A DNA stretch of 64,000 nt from Haemophilus_A paraphrohaemolyticus_A (GTDB lineage: Bacteria; Pseudomonadota; Gammaproteobacteria; Enterobacterales; Pasteurellaceae): positions 1-64,000 of the forward strand of contig NZ_QEQF01000004.1 of the NCBI RefSeq assembly GCF_003253115.1. The letters run 5' to 3'. A program made the translations under genes and the position numbers. The notes beneath the pieces were generated by a model. It was given only the letters and a program-made list of their open reading frames with translations. It had not been told where the DNA came from and searched no databases. Positions 9,346 to 17,161 of the stretch are shown here, piece by piece (positions within the stretch are counted from its first letter, which is position 1; each line of letters starts with the position of its first letter).

Positions 9346-9360
9346 GCAAAAGGACTGAAA

Positions 9361-10296
9361 ATGGCTTCTTTATTGAATACACGATTAGGTGCACAAACTC
9401 GATATATCTTGCGAGCAGTTTGGCAAGATTTAATGCAACGCAAGCTGGGCACGTTTTTAACAATATTGGTAATTGCAGCATCGCTGACGATTCCAACCGT
9501 CAGCTATCTATTATGGAAAAATATCAACCACGCCGAGACAGAATTTTATCCTGAACCTGAATTAACCATTTATCTCAACAAAAATCTGTCAGATAACGAA
9601 GCCAATATTGTCGTAGAAAAAATTCGTCAATTCGAAACCGATAAAATTGAACATCTGAATTTTATCTCACGTCAACAGAGCTTAGAAGATTTCCAAACGT
9701 GGTCTGGCTTTGCCGAAGCCTTAGATATTATCGAGGATAACCCGCTTCCAGCTGTAGTGGTACTTAAACCGAAAAAAGCCTTTGCCAACAATGATGAAAT
9801 GCTGACACTTCGTAACGGTTTGCAAAATATCAAAGGCGTGCAAGAAGTGCGATTAGATAACGGTTGGTTAGAAAAATTAACCGCTTTAACTTGGCTTTTC
9901 GCACGTATTGGCACACTTTTTACGTTATTGATGATGATCGCCGTCTTTTTAGTAATTGGCAATGTAGTACGTACCGATGTGGCAAATAGCCGTGCTTCCA
10001 TTGAAGTGCAACAACTTTTAGGTGCAACCGATCACTTTATCGCCCGCCCATTTTTGTACAAAGGTATGATTTACGGTTTCTTAGGAAGTTTACTAGCGCT
10101 CTTATTTAGCACTGCCATCATTAGCTATTTAGTTGGCGTTGTAAAATATGTGACGGATATGTTCACCGTGAAATTTGAACTAACAGGCTTAGATTTCAGT
10201 GAAATCTTTTTAATTATCGTGATGTGTATTTTTATTGGTTGGATTGCGGCGAATATTGCTACGAATAAGCATATTATTGCTCTTGGTAGAAGATAA
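9361..10296 (+). CDS. ftsX: Cell division permease-like protein FtsX
   Basis: FtsX is the membrane partner of FtsE and signals to periplasmic amidase activators. The 311-residue protein has a short cytoplasmic start and a first membrane segment at roughly residues 30-50. A periplasmic loop follows to about 175, then three more membrane segments at about 180-205, 230-260 and 280-300, as expected for FtsX. The start codon follows AAAGGACTGAAA. A strong terminator 23 bases after the stop closes the ftsYEX unit. In E. coli rpoH follows this cluster; here it does not. Confidence 0.96.
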   Translation: MASLLNTRLGAQTRYILRAVWQDLMQRKLGTFLTILVIAASLTIPTVSYLLWKNINHAETEFYPEPELTIYLNKNLSDNEANIVVEKIRQFETDKIEHLNFISRQQSLEDFQTWSGFAEALDIIEDNPLPAVVVLKPKKAFANNDEMLTLRNGLQNIKGVQEVRLDNGWLEKLTALTWLFARIGTLFTLLMMIAVFLVIGNVVRTDVANSRASIEVQQLLGATDHFIARPFLYKGMIYGFLGSLLALLFSTAIISYLVGVVKYVTDMFTVKFELTGLDFSEIFLIIVMCIFIGWIAANIATNKHIIALGRR

Positions 10297-10318
10297 TTAC
10301 CCATATCATTAAATATAA

Positions 10319-10358
10319 AGAGTTACTAATATCAATAAATATTAGCAACTCTTTTTTT
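10319..10358 (+). terminator. ftsYEX terminator
   Basis: AGAGTT (10319-10324) pairs with AACTCT (10347-10352), an inner CTAATAT/ATATTAG stem extends the hairpin, and seven T residues follow. This is a good intrinsic terminator for the ftsYEX transcript. Confidence 0.8.
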
Positions 10359-10384
10359 ATCTACTTGATTTTGGAAAGAAACAA

Positions 10385-10519
10385 TTAAATCACATAATCT
10401 TCTTTCAGCATATGGCGATAAACATAGAGATAAGAAACACCTACGAATGCAGTCTCAAACAGATTAGCAAGCCCTGCCCAATCGGCAGGAATTCCACTAA
10501 CAACTTTTAAATATGTCAT
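10385..10519 (-). pseudogene. Small membrane-protein remnant or tiny ORF
   Basis: An ATG at 10519 opens 44 codons ending with TAA at 10385. The product contains SGIPADWAGLANLFETAF and then GVSYLYVYRHMLKEDY, a plausible last membrane segment plus cytoplasmic tail. The same frame stays open upstream through hydrophobic codons (RFIIFFGY) into the terminator hairpin of the next gene, ending at an in-frame TAA near 10564. No ribosome binding site or promoter is visible. I therefore read it as the 3' end of a decayed or truncated membrane-protein gene. A genuine tiny protein is possible. The family is not recognised. Confidence 0.4.
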
Positions 10520-10525
10520 ATAACC

Positions 10526-10562
10526 AAAAAAAATAATAAAACGGCAGAAAATAATCTGCCGT
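10526..10562 (-). terminator. Terminator of AhpD-like gene
   Basis: ACGGCAGA and TCTGCCGT form a perfect 8-bp stem with a 6-base loop, followed on the minus strand by a long T-rich tract. It lies 26 bases past the stop of the gene at 10589-11134. Confidence 0.85.
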
Positions 10563-10588
10563 TATACTCACTCAAAAGATCTTATATA

Positions 10589-11134
10589 TTATGCAAAGGC
10601 TTGTAATTCTGGATTAATTGGTGTTTCCGCCAAATTATTCACATAGTTACAAAGCGTTGCGAGGCTTACACCTAACACCACATCAATCGCTTGTTCTTGC
10701 GTATAACCTGCGGCAAAAAATGCGTTTAATTGTGCTTCAGTTAATTTCGCTTTTTGTAAAATCACGCCAAGCGTGAAGCGTGCTAAAGTATCTAATTTGC
10801 TATCGCTTTCAATGCGTGCTGTTGCACGGATTTGATTCACCAACTCTTCTTCTAATTTCAACACTTTTAATGCGATTTTGGTGTGTCCTGCCACACAGAA
10901 ACCACAACCATTGACTACTGCAGCGGTAATCTGTACCACTTCACGCTCAGTTGCGGTTAAGCTATTGCGACCGTTAATTCCGCCCACGGTACGATAAGTT
11001 TCTAATGCGGTTGGTGCATTCGCGAGCACGCCAATTAAATTAGGAATAAAACCGTTTGCATTTTTAACGGCTGTTAATGCTTCTTTTGCGACTTCTGGTG
11101 CGGTGTCGATAGTGTGAATTTGGAATTGTGACAT
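10589..11134 (-). CDS. Carboxymuconolactone decarboxylase/AhpD-family peroxidase-like protein
   Basis: The 181-residue protein matches the AhpD/CMD fold family. It has the redox motif E65-x11-C77-x2-C80-x3-H84 (GCGFCVAGH), the proton-relay and peroxidatic arrangement of AhpD-type alkylhydroperoxidases. A peroxide-reducing or related thiol role in the cytoplasm is inferred. The true substrate and reductant are unknown, and no ahpC partner is nearby. The gene stands alone between its own terminator and the divergent DUF805 gene. The start has AGGAAAAATT immediately upstream. Confidence 0.88.
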   Translation of the reverse strand: MSQFQIHTIDTAPEVAKEALTAVKNANGFIPNLIGVLANAPTALETYRTVGGINGRNSLTATEREVVQITAAVVNGCGFCVAGHTKIALKVLKLEEELVNQIRATARIESDSKLDTLARFTLGVILQKAKLTEAQLNAFFAAGYTQEQAIDVVLGVSLATLCNYVNNLAETPINPELQAFA

Positions 11135-11352
11135 AATTTTTCCTCAAATGATGTTGTTTTTGTTGAAGCCGATAATACGAAGATTTTTCCTAAAAGAAAA
11201 AGAAGTAAAAAGCACGTGATAGATGAAAAAGTTATAAATAAAGTCTGATTGCGATATAATAAGCACATTGCAAGAAAGTTTAAAAATTTGACCGCTTAAT
11301 GCTTAACTTCGTTGTGCTAGGTTAGATAAGTGGCAAAATCAATAGGAATAAA

Positions 11353-11769
11353 ATGGGCTTACTTCAACTTTTATTTAGCTTTAAAGGGCGTTTAAATCGA
11401 CAAGGTTTTTGGGCCGGAATTAGCATTAACTTTGCGTTTTTATTCATTGTGGTAAACTTTTTTACCTATTCGACCGCTTTTAACCCGATAATGCTTTTCC
11501 CACTAGGGGGAAGTCTGTATAGTGTTCTCACTATTGCAGTGAAACGCTTACACGATAGAAATCGCTCAGGTAAACACGCATTTATTTTAGTTGTGCCAAT
11601 GATTTGCTATTTCATTGCTCCGCTTGCAGGCGAAACGAACGCGTGGTTGCTTGGCTTATTGATGCCGATGCTCATTTGCACGATTGTCTTTTTAGAATGG
11701 GGCTTTTTCTCCAGCTTTCCACAAGTAAACCAATATGGTGAGCAGGGATTATCGTTGAAATTAAAATAG
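11353..11769 (+). CDS. DUF805 family inner-membrane protein
   Basis: The 138-residue protein starts with the FKGRLNRQGFW segment and carries VKRLHDRNRSGKH, the two conserved pieces of DUF805 proteins such as E. coli YhaH/YhaI. Four hydrophobic stretches fit a small multi-span inner-membrane protein. Function is unknown. TAGGAATAAA precedes the ATG. engB follows 24 bases after the stop, so co-transcription is likely though no functional link is known. Confidence 0.85.
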   Translation: MGLLQLLFSFKGRLNRQGFWAGISINFAFLFIVVNFFTYSTAFNPIMLFPLGGSLYSVLTIAVKRLHDRNRSGKHAFILVVPMICYFIAPLAGETNAWLLGLLMPMLICTIVFLEWGFFSSFPQVNQYGEQGLSLKLK

Positions 11770-11793
11770 CTTTTGAAATTAAAAACAAAAATT

Positions 11794-12426
11794 ATGACCG
11801 AACAAATTAACTTAAATTATCACAAAACCAAATTCTTAACCTCCGCCCCTGATATACGCCATTTACCTGAAGACAGTGGCATTGAAATCGCTTTTGCTGG
11901 GCGTTCAAATGCAGGGAAATCAACCTCGCTTAACGCCTTAACCAACCAAAAGAACTTAGCTCGTACCTCAAAAACACCAGGGCGAACGCAGCTAATTAAC
12001 CTTTTTGAAGTGGAACCAAACTGCAAATTAGTCGATTTACCAGGTTATGGCTACGCAGCCGTGCCTGAGCAGATGAAAATTCAGTGGCAAAAAGCATTGG
12101 GTGAATACTTACAAAAACGTGAATGCTTGCGTGGCGTCGTCATTTTAATGGATATTCGCCATCCGCTTAAAGATTTAGACCAACAGATGATCGAATGGGC
12201 GGTTTCAGCAAAATTACCCGTGTTATTACTGCTGACCAAAGCCGATAAACTCAGCCAATCTGAACGTAGCAAAACGGTCAAAATGGTGCGTGAAGCGATT
12301 TTACCTTTCCAAGGCGATGTGCAAGTAGAAGCTTACTCCGCATTAAAACGCCTCGGTATTGACAAATTATCAAGCAAATTAGACCGCTGGTTTGCACCAG
12401 CATTTGATATTTCAGCAGCAGAATAG
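11794..12426 (+). CDS. engB: Ribosome biogenesis GTP-binding protein EngB (YsxC/YihA)
   Basis: EngB is an essential GTPase needed for large ribosomal subunit assembly. I chose the ATG at 11794, giving 210 residues as in E. coli, because the upstream in-frame TTG at 11773 would add seven unconserved residues. Motifs are G1 GRSNAGKS, the switch region KTPGRTQLIN, G3 DLPGYGYA, G4 TKADK and G5 YSALK. rraB follows 10 bases downstream behind a strong ribosome binding site. Confidence 0.95.
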   Translation: MTEQINLNYHKTKFLTSAPDIRHLPEDSGIEIAFAGRSNAGKSTSLNALTNQKNLARTSKTPGRTQLINLFEVEPNCKLVDLPGYGYAAVPEQMKIQWQKALGEYLQKRECLRGVVILMDIRHPLKDLDQQMIEWAVSAKLPVLLLLTKADKLSQSERSKTVKMVREAILPFQGDVQVEAYSALKRLGIDKLSSKLDRWFAPAFDISAAE

Positions 12427-12436
12427 GAGGACTGAA

Positions 12437-12874
12437 ATGTACAACTTAACCGAATTACGTCAAGAAACCGATGAAATTATCGAGAACTTATTAGCGGATG
12501 GTTCAGATCCTGAAGCACTTTATATCATCGAACATCACGTGGCTCACTACGATTTTGATAAGCTTGAAAAATTGGTAGTAGATGCTTACAAACTGGGCTA
12601 TGAAATTTCAGAAGCAGAAGAAGTGGAAGAAGATGGCAAAGTGTTCTTTGTGTGTGATATTGTAAGTGAAATCAACTTAAATGCGGATTTAATCACGGCT
12701 CAACAAAAAGAATTGCTCCCTCTAATCGAAAAAGCAGGAGCTGAATATGAAGGTTGGGGCACGTATTTTGAAGATCCAAATGGCGAAGACGATGAATACG
12801 GCGATGACGGCGAATTTTTCGAAGATCAGGACGAAGATTTTGACTTTGACGAAGAAGAGATTGTGCGTCATTAG
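12437..12874 (+). CDS. rraB: Regulator of RNase E activity RraB
   Basis: RraB binds RNase E and changes its RNA decay activity. The start is fixed by AGGAGG eight bases before ATG 12437, giving 145 residues; a longer in-frame reading from 12392 overlaps engB and lacks this support. The N-terminal ferredoxin-like domain is followed by a very acidic tail (GEDDEYGDDGEFFEDQDEDF), as in other RraB proteins. It is probably translated from the DUF805-engB-rraB transcript. Confidence 0.92.
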   Translation: MYNLTELRQETDEIIENLLADGSDPEALYIIEHHVAHYDFDKLEKLVVDAYKLGYEISEAEEVEEDGKVFFVCDIVSEINLNADLITAQQKELLPLIEKAGAEYEGWGTYFEDPNGEDDEYGDDGEFFEDQDEDFDFDEEEIVRH

Positions 12875-12896
12875 TCTATAAACTTCACTCTTTATG

Positions 12897-12927
12897 ACTT
12901 AAACCCTGATAATAAAAGGGTTTAAGT
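12897..12927. repeat. Inverted repeat after rraB
   Basis: ACTTAAACCCT and AGGGTTTAAGT form a perfect 11-bp stem with a 9-base loop 23 bases after rraB. No T-tract follows on either strand, so it is either an mRNA-stabilising hairpin or a poor terminator. Confidence 0.5.
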
Positions 12928-13071
12928 GAATCTAATAGAACAAATCAAACTATCTTTCTTACTCTAAAATAGCTTTCGAATCTTACTAAAAATCTGACCG
13001 CTTGTAGAAAGCGATTGATTTCTTTAGATGATTTACCAATAATTTGGAAAAGTCTATCAGAAGAGAAGTAT

Positions 13072-13941
13072 ATGCAAACCGAATCCACCAGTTCGCTTTA
13101 CCACAAAGCGATTATCTTTATGATTTCTGCCTATTTTAGCATCACGTTAATGAACGTATTTGTGAAAACAGCCTCTGACACGATGCCTGCGAGCGAAACG
13201 CTTTTCTCTCGCTTTTTAATCGGCTTGCTGTTTTTGTTACCTTTTATGATTAAGGATCGAGATTTCAAAGTCGAAATGAGCCAGTGGAAATTTTTGGTAC
13301 TGCGTAACTTGGCTGGCGTAGGCAGTATGCTGATTAACTTCTACGTGGTGAAATTTTTACCGCTTTCGATTTCAGTGTTATTGATGAACACCTCGGCACT
13401 ATTCGTACCGATTTTATTGCTCTTTTTCCGTGAAAAAACGTCGCTTAATGTGTTGGAACTAAGCTTGATGGGCTTTGCAGGTGTGTCGATAATTCTGCTT
13501 TCTAACCAAAATAGTTCATTTGAACCGATTTATGTGCTAATTGGCCTAGGTGGAGCGGTATTGGCTGCGATGGCGTTTATTAGCTTACAAGAGTTGAACA
13601 AACATAATTCACCGAAAAATATTGTGTTCTACTTCCATTTAATCGGCACATTGCTGTTGCCGATGTTCTTTATTCATCAATGGAAAATGCCTGATTCGTA
13701 TGAATTGGGTTTATTGATGTTGGTGGGCGGATTTGGCTTGGTTTTCCAACTTCTTCTTACCCGAGCTTTCAAACACGCACCAGCAAATGTGATTGCACCT
13801 TTTGCGTTTACGGGCGTGATTTTTTCGAGTGTTTTTGACTGGCTGATTTGGGATCACGCACCGAATGCATTCTTCTGGATTGGGGCAGTAGTGATTGTAG
13901 TTTCCGTAAGTTGGTTGGCAAAAGTGCGAAAAGCGAAATAA
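13072..13941 (+). CDS. EamA/DMT-family inner-membrane transporter
   Basis: The 289-residue protein has about ten membrane segments in two similar halves, as in drug/metabolite transporters with two EamA domains. The region ETLFSRFLIGLLFLLPF and the FREKTS loop after the fourth segment are typical. I prefer ATG 13072 (behind AAGAGAAG) over the TTG at 13015, which adds a non-hydrophobic extension. Substrate is unknown; S-adenosylmethionine, amino-acid or purine export are all possible in this family. The pyrimidine-dimer glycosylase gene follows after 11 bases and is likely co-transcribed. Confidence 0.88.
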   Translation: MQTESTSSLYHKAIIFMISAYFSITLMNVFVKTASDTMPASETLFSRFLIGLLFLLPFMIKDRDFKVEMSQWKFLVLRNLAGVGSMLINFYVVKFLPLSISVLLMNTSALFVPILLLFFREKTSLNVLELSLMGFAGVSIILLSNQNSSFEPIYVLIGLGGAVLAAMAFISLQELNKHNSPKNIVFYFHLIGTLLLPMFFIHQWKMPDSYELGLLMLVGGFGLVFQLLLTRAFKHAPANVIAPFAFTGVIFSSVFDWLIWDHAPNAFFWIGAVVIVVSVSWLAKVRKAK

Positions 13942-13952
13942 AGAGAGATTTT

Positions 13953-14333
13953 ATGACCAGAATTAACCTTGTTCCCCCTGCTGAACTTTGCGATCAACAT
14001 CTATTGGCGGAACATCGAGAATTAACACGAATTCCAAATGCGGTTGCGAAAGGAAAATTTAGCTTAAAAGGACAACCAGACGATTATAAATTAGGCGAAG
14101 GACACGTACGATTTTTCTTTAATAAACTGGCATTTTTAAAACAACGCTACGATTTATTGCACGAAGAGTGCCTTGCTCGTGGCTTTAATGTGCAATATTT
14201 TTGGGCTAATGAACTGCCTGATGATCCTAGTCTTTGGCAAAATTATTCGCCCACGGAAAATGCTTTGGCATTAAACCGTGAGAGAATTGCATTACGTATG
14301 CCTGCAAAGGCAAGGTTTACCACAAGAAAGTGA
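13953..14333 (+). CDS. Pyrimidine dimer DNA glycosylase (T4 endonuclease V family)
   Basis: The 126-residue product aligns along its length with phage T4 DenV. It opens MTRINL, keeps the ADQH-like segment (LCDQHLLAEHREL), and has GHVRFFFNKLAFLKQRY and CLARGFN. Thr2 would become the N-terminal amine nucleophile after Met removal, and E23 occupies the catalytic glutamate position. This requires the start at 13953; the longer in-frame reading from 13848 overlaps the transporter gene and would abolish catalysis. The enzyme cuts UV-induced cyclobutane dimers and then acts as an AP lyase. T4 DenV has 138 residues; this one is shorter at the C-terminus. AAAGAGAG precedes the ATG. Confidence 0.9.
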   Translation: MTRINLVPPAELCDQHLLAEHRELTRIPNAVAKGKFSLKGQPDDYKLGEGHVRFFFNKLAFLKQRYDLLHEECLARGFNVQYFWANELPDDPSLWQNYSPTENALALNRERIALRMPAKARFTTRK

Positions 14334-14352
14334 ATCAAACCAGGAATAATGT

Positions 14353-14386
14353 CATAGTAGACCAAATTTTATCTACTATGCTTTCT
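14353..14386 (+). terminator. Terminator after glycosylase gene
   Basis: CATAGTAGA and TCTACTATG form a 9-bp stem with a 10-base loop, followed by CTTTCTTTT. It separates the plus-strand DMT/glycosylase pair from the convergent methyltransferase gene. Confidence 0.6.
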
Positions 14387-14429
14387 TTTAGACTTTGCTT
14401 TCGTATCAGATTTAATATTAGTTTCAACT

Positions 14430-16019
14430 TTAGATGCTTGTATTTTTTTCCGCTAAAATTGGGTGAATATAACCAAGAGTTTCTAAACTTTGACAGACAG
14501 ATTCGCATAATCCAGCAACATCATAATCATCATCAATAAGTTTCTCATTATTGTTCAGATCCTTGTATTCATTTTCAATTAAATATTGTTTTAATGAATT
14601 TTCCAATTCAGCTTTGGTTTTAGGTTTTACCATTTCTAGCATCATATAAAATTGGATTTGATTAAGATTACTAATAGTTCTATTATACATATCTCCAAAC
14701 CCAATATAATGACTACCTTCTTTTTCTAACATTGTTGAAACATAGCGAATGAAACGCTCAGGCACATAGCTTTGATTATCTTTAAATACGTATGTTTGAT
14801 ATGGTGTTAAAAAAGCATTTACGTAATTTAAGATGGTAACCAGCAATATTGAAGAATAAATTTCATTTTCTGTTATATCTGAAAATTCTTCATTGTTTGC
14901 TACATAACTCTTAATATCTTCAATGGTAAACTTTTCAACCTCAAAAATAAATCGTTCAATTAAATGAACTAATTTTTGAGAATTAATAACACTTGCTAAG
15001 TTGTTTTCTTTATTTACATTTACAAAAGTAAGCTTATCTAATCTTTCTTTTGGTATTTCTTCTGTGCGATTAATCATATTTTGTAAATGAGCATGACATA
15101 TCAGGCTTCTTCTAAATGCAACATCATAAATATAATCAATACATTGCTCACGAGCTACGTAATCGCTTGATGCAAGATTTAGCAACATTTCACGTAAATC
15201 TTTAGTCATCCAAGAAATAAAGGAAAGTTGAAAATCTGTATCTCCAATATAAGATAGTTGATGTTGATTTACGCTATCGACAAATTCATTTAAATAGAGA
15301 GGGTGATTATATTGCTCTAAATATTCATGAGCGACATAATGTTCATCTTTATCTTGAATATTATCAAAATGGATAACTCTAGAACTATTTTTTCCTTTTT
15401 CTGAATCAACGGTTTTAATCGCATCTGAAAATAGTTTTAGAACAGCTTTTCCTCGATATGTTTTTTCTGCTAATGAAAGATCAGCTGTATGCTTATTAGT
15501 AAATAACATAATATCACGAGCAATTTCGCGGTTTTTCCAACCAGGATAAGTATTATAAGAAATATAAGCAATACCGTTTTCGGATAAATTATCTCGACAA
15601 ATATCTAAAATCCTAGATTTCACTTCATCTGGCACCCAAGAATAAATACCATGCACAATAATATAATCGAACAGCCCAAAATCTGGAGTAATATCTAAAA
15701 TATTCTTTTTTTCTAGACGGACATTTTTTAAGCCCATTAATTTAATAATTTCATTACCTTGGTTAATTTGGCTTTCTGATAAGTCAATACCAATAAATTC
15801 CGTTTCTGGGTAATAAATAGCTTGAGAAATTAAATTTCCACCAAAAGAACATCCTAGCTCTAACACTTTAGCTCCGTTTATTTTGGGTGGATTCAAGCCC
15901 CATAGAAAAGAGTTTCCTTCTAAAAAAGCGATACTCGTAAAAGAAAAAGGTTTTGAATAATATCTTAATTCATCATAGCTATTATTTGTTTGATAAGATT
16001 GATTTTCTTCATTTGCCAT
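14430..16019 (-). CDS. Class I SAM-dependent methyltransferase with regulatory domain
   Basis: The 529-residue protein has an N-terminal Rossmann methyltransferase domain. Motif I is LELGCSFGGN (53-62), the acidic loop is GIDLSESQ (77-84), then VHGIYSWVP (122-130) and ISYNTYPGWK (153-162). A long, mostly helical second half fits the methyltransferase-regulatory-domain architecture. That architecture is known from predicted methyltransferases and from the rickettsial lysine methyltransferases that modify OmpB. The substrate here is unknown. The gene is visibly more AT-rich than its neighbours and contains no uptake-signal core, which suggests acquisition. It lies 76 bases upstream of fbpC on the same strand, but nothing links it to iron uptake. 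Confidence 0.82.
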   Translation of the reverse strand: MANEENQSYQTNNSYDELRYYSKPFSFTSIAFLEGNSFLWGLNPPKINGAKVLELGCSFGGNLISQAIYYPETEFIGIDLSESQINQGNEIIKLMGLKNVRLEKKNILDITPDFGLFDYIIVHGIYSWVPDEVKSRILDICRDNLSENGIAYISYNTYPGWKNREIARDIMLFTNKHTADLSLAEKTYRGKAVLKLFSDAIKTVDSEKGKNSSRVIHFDNIQDKDEHYVAHEYLEQYNHPLYLNEFVDSVNQHQLSYIGDTDFQLSFISWMTKDLREMLLNLASSDYVAREQCIDYIYDVAFRRSLICHAHLQNMINRTEEIPKERLDKLTFVNVNKENNLASVINSQKLVHLIERFIFEVEKFTIEDIKSYVANNEEFSDITENEIYSSILLVTILNYVNAFLTPYQTYVFKDNQSYVPERFIRYVSTMLEKEGSHYIGFGDMYNRTISNLNQIQFYMMLEMVKPKTKAELENSLKQYLIENEYKDLNNNEKLIDDDYDVAGLCESVCQSLETLGYIHPILAEKNTSI

Positions 16020-16095
16020 ATTAAATCCTATATTTATATGCAGATTTCATAAATTGAAACATTATAAGAGATTTGTCGTATAAAGAATAGTAGAA

Positions 16096-17160
16096 CTAAT
16101 TATAAAACATGCCCCTTCCCTGCAAATACACATCAATCCTTTCTCCAATATTAAGCTCTGACATATAACCCATTTCAATCCAAATTTCATAGTGATTTAT
16201 CGCAATTTGAACAGCAGTCGTTCTGCCTCTAAACTCAATATTTTGCACGATGGCATCAAAAGTCGAGACCGTACAAGTGGTACTATTTTGTGAAATATTG
16301 ACCAAACTGAATTGTTCTGGACGAAGCAAAATTTGACCGCTTGTCGCATCACTATGCGTAGGCTGAATAGGCACGCACCCAAGTTGGCATTGCACCATAT
16401 TTTTATCAATTCTATAGGCAGGCAAGACAATGCTTTCGCCTATAAATTTTGCTGTTTCAAGATGATTAGGCGACCAATAAAGCGAGCAAGGTGTGTCAAT
16501 TTGTAAAATTTTACCTTGCTGAATAATGGCGATTTTATCAGCGTAGCGTAAGGCTTCATCACGGTCGTGGGTAACAAAGATGGCAGAAGCACCACTTTGT
16601 CGAAGTGCTTGGAGCATCTCTTGGCGAATCTGTTGGCGGAGATGTTCGTCCAAAGCACTAAACGGTTCGTCCAGTAAAATTAATTCTGGGTTGGGTGCAA
16701 GTGCTCGAGCAAGAGCGACACGTTGTTGTTGTCCGCCAGAAAGTTGATGCGGAAAGCGTTCAGCTAATTCGCTGATACCCGTTAGTTTCATTGCTTGTTC
16801 GATACGGGCACGCTCTTCTATGGTCTTGCCCTTGCCATTTCCCAAGCCATAAGCAATATTGCGATACACATTTAGATGCGGGAACAGCACGCCCTCTTGC
16901 ACCACATAACCAAGATGTCGTTGTTGCGTTGGTAGATTGCAATTCTCGCCAAAAATTAACCGCTCTTTGAGCCAAATTTCGCCGTTGGTCGGCTGCTCAA
17001 AGCCAGCAATGGAGCGCAACAACGTGGTTTTTCCACAGCCAGAAGCACCGAGCAAAAAGAGCATTTCACCCCGTGCTAAGGTCAGAGAAATATCGTTCAA
17101 CACTTGCTGTTCGCCAAAAAATTTATTTAGGTTTTTGATGGTGAGTAATGTCTCTTTCAT
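16096..17160 (-). CDS. fbpC: Ferric ion ABC transporter, ATP-binding protein
   Basis: This is the ATPase of a HitABC/FbpABC-type ferric ion importer. From ATG 17160 it has 354 residues. Walker A is GASGCGKTT (38-46), the signature LSGGQQQRVALARA starts near 140, Walker B is ILLDEP, and a C-terminal TOBE-like domain covers the last ~110 residues. I chose 17160 because it follows the fbpB stop by one base and gives the conserved MKETLLTI start; an ATG at 17175 lies inside fbpB. Translational coupling with fbpB is likely. An uptake-signal core lies at about 16333. Confidence 0.93.
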   Translation of the reverse strand: MKETLLTIKNLNKFFGEQQVLNDISLTLARGEMLFLLGASGCGKTTLLRSIAGFEQPTNGEIWLKERLIFGENCNLPTQQRHLGYVVQEGVLFPHLNVYRNIAYGLGNGKGKTIEERARIEQAMKLTGISELAERFPHQLSGGQQQRVALARALAPNPELILLDEPFSALDEHLRQQIRQEMLQALRQSGASAIFVTHDRDEALRYADKIAIIQQGKILQIDTPCSLYWSPNHLETAKFIGESIVLPAYRIDKNMVQCQLGCVPIQPTHSDATSGQILLRPEQFSLVNISQNSTTCTVSTFDAIVQNIEFRGRTTAVQIAINHYEIWIEMGYMSELNIGERIDVYLQGRGMFYN

Positions 17161-17161
17161 T

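Noticed and set aside
11773..11793. Earlier TTG start for engB
   Set aside because: It adds seven unconserved residues; the ATG at 11794 gives the family length and start.
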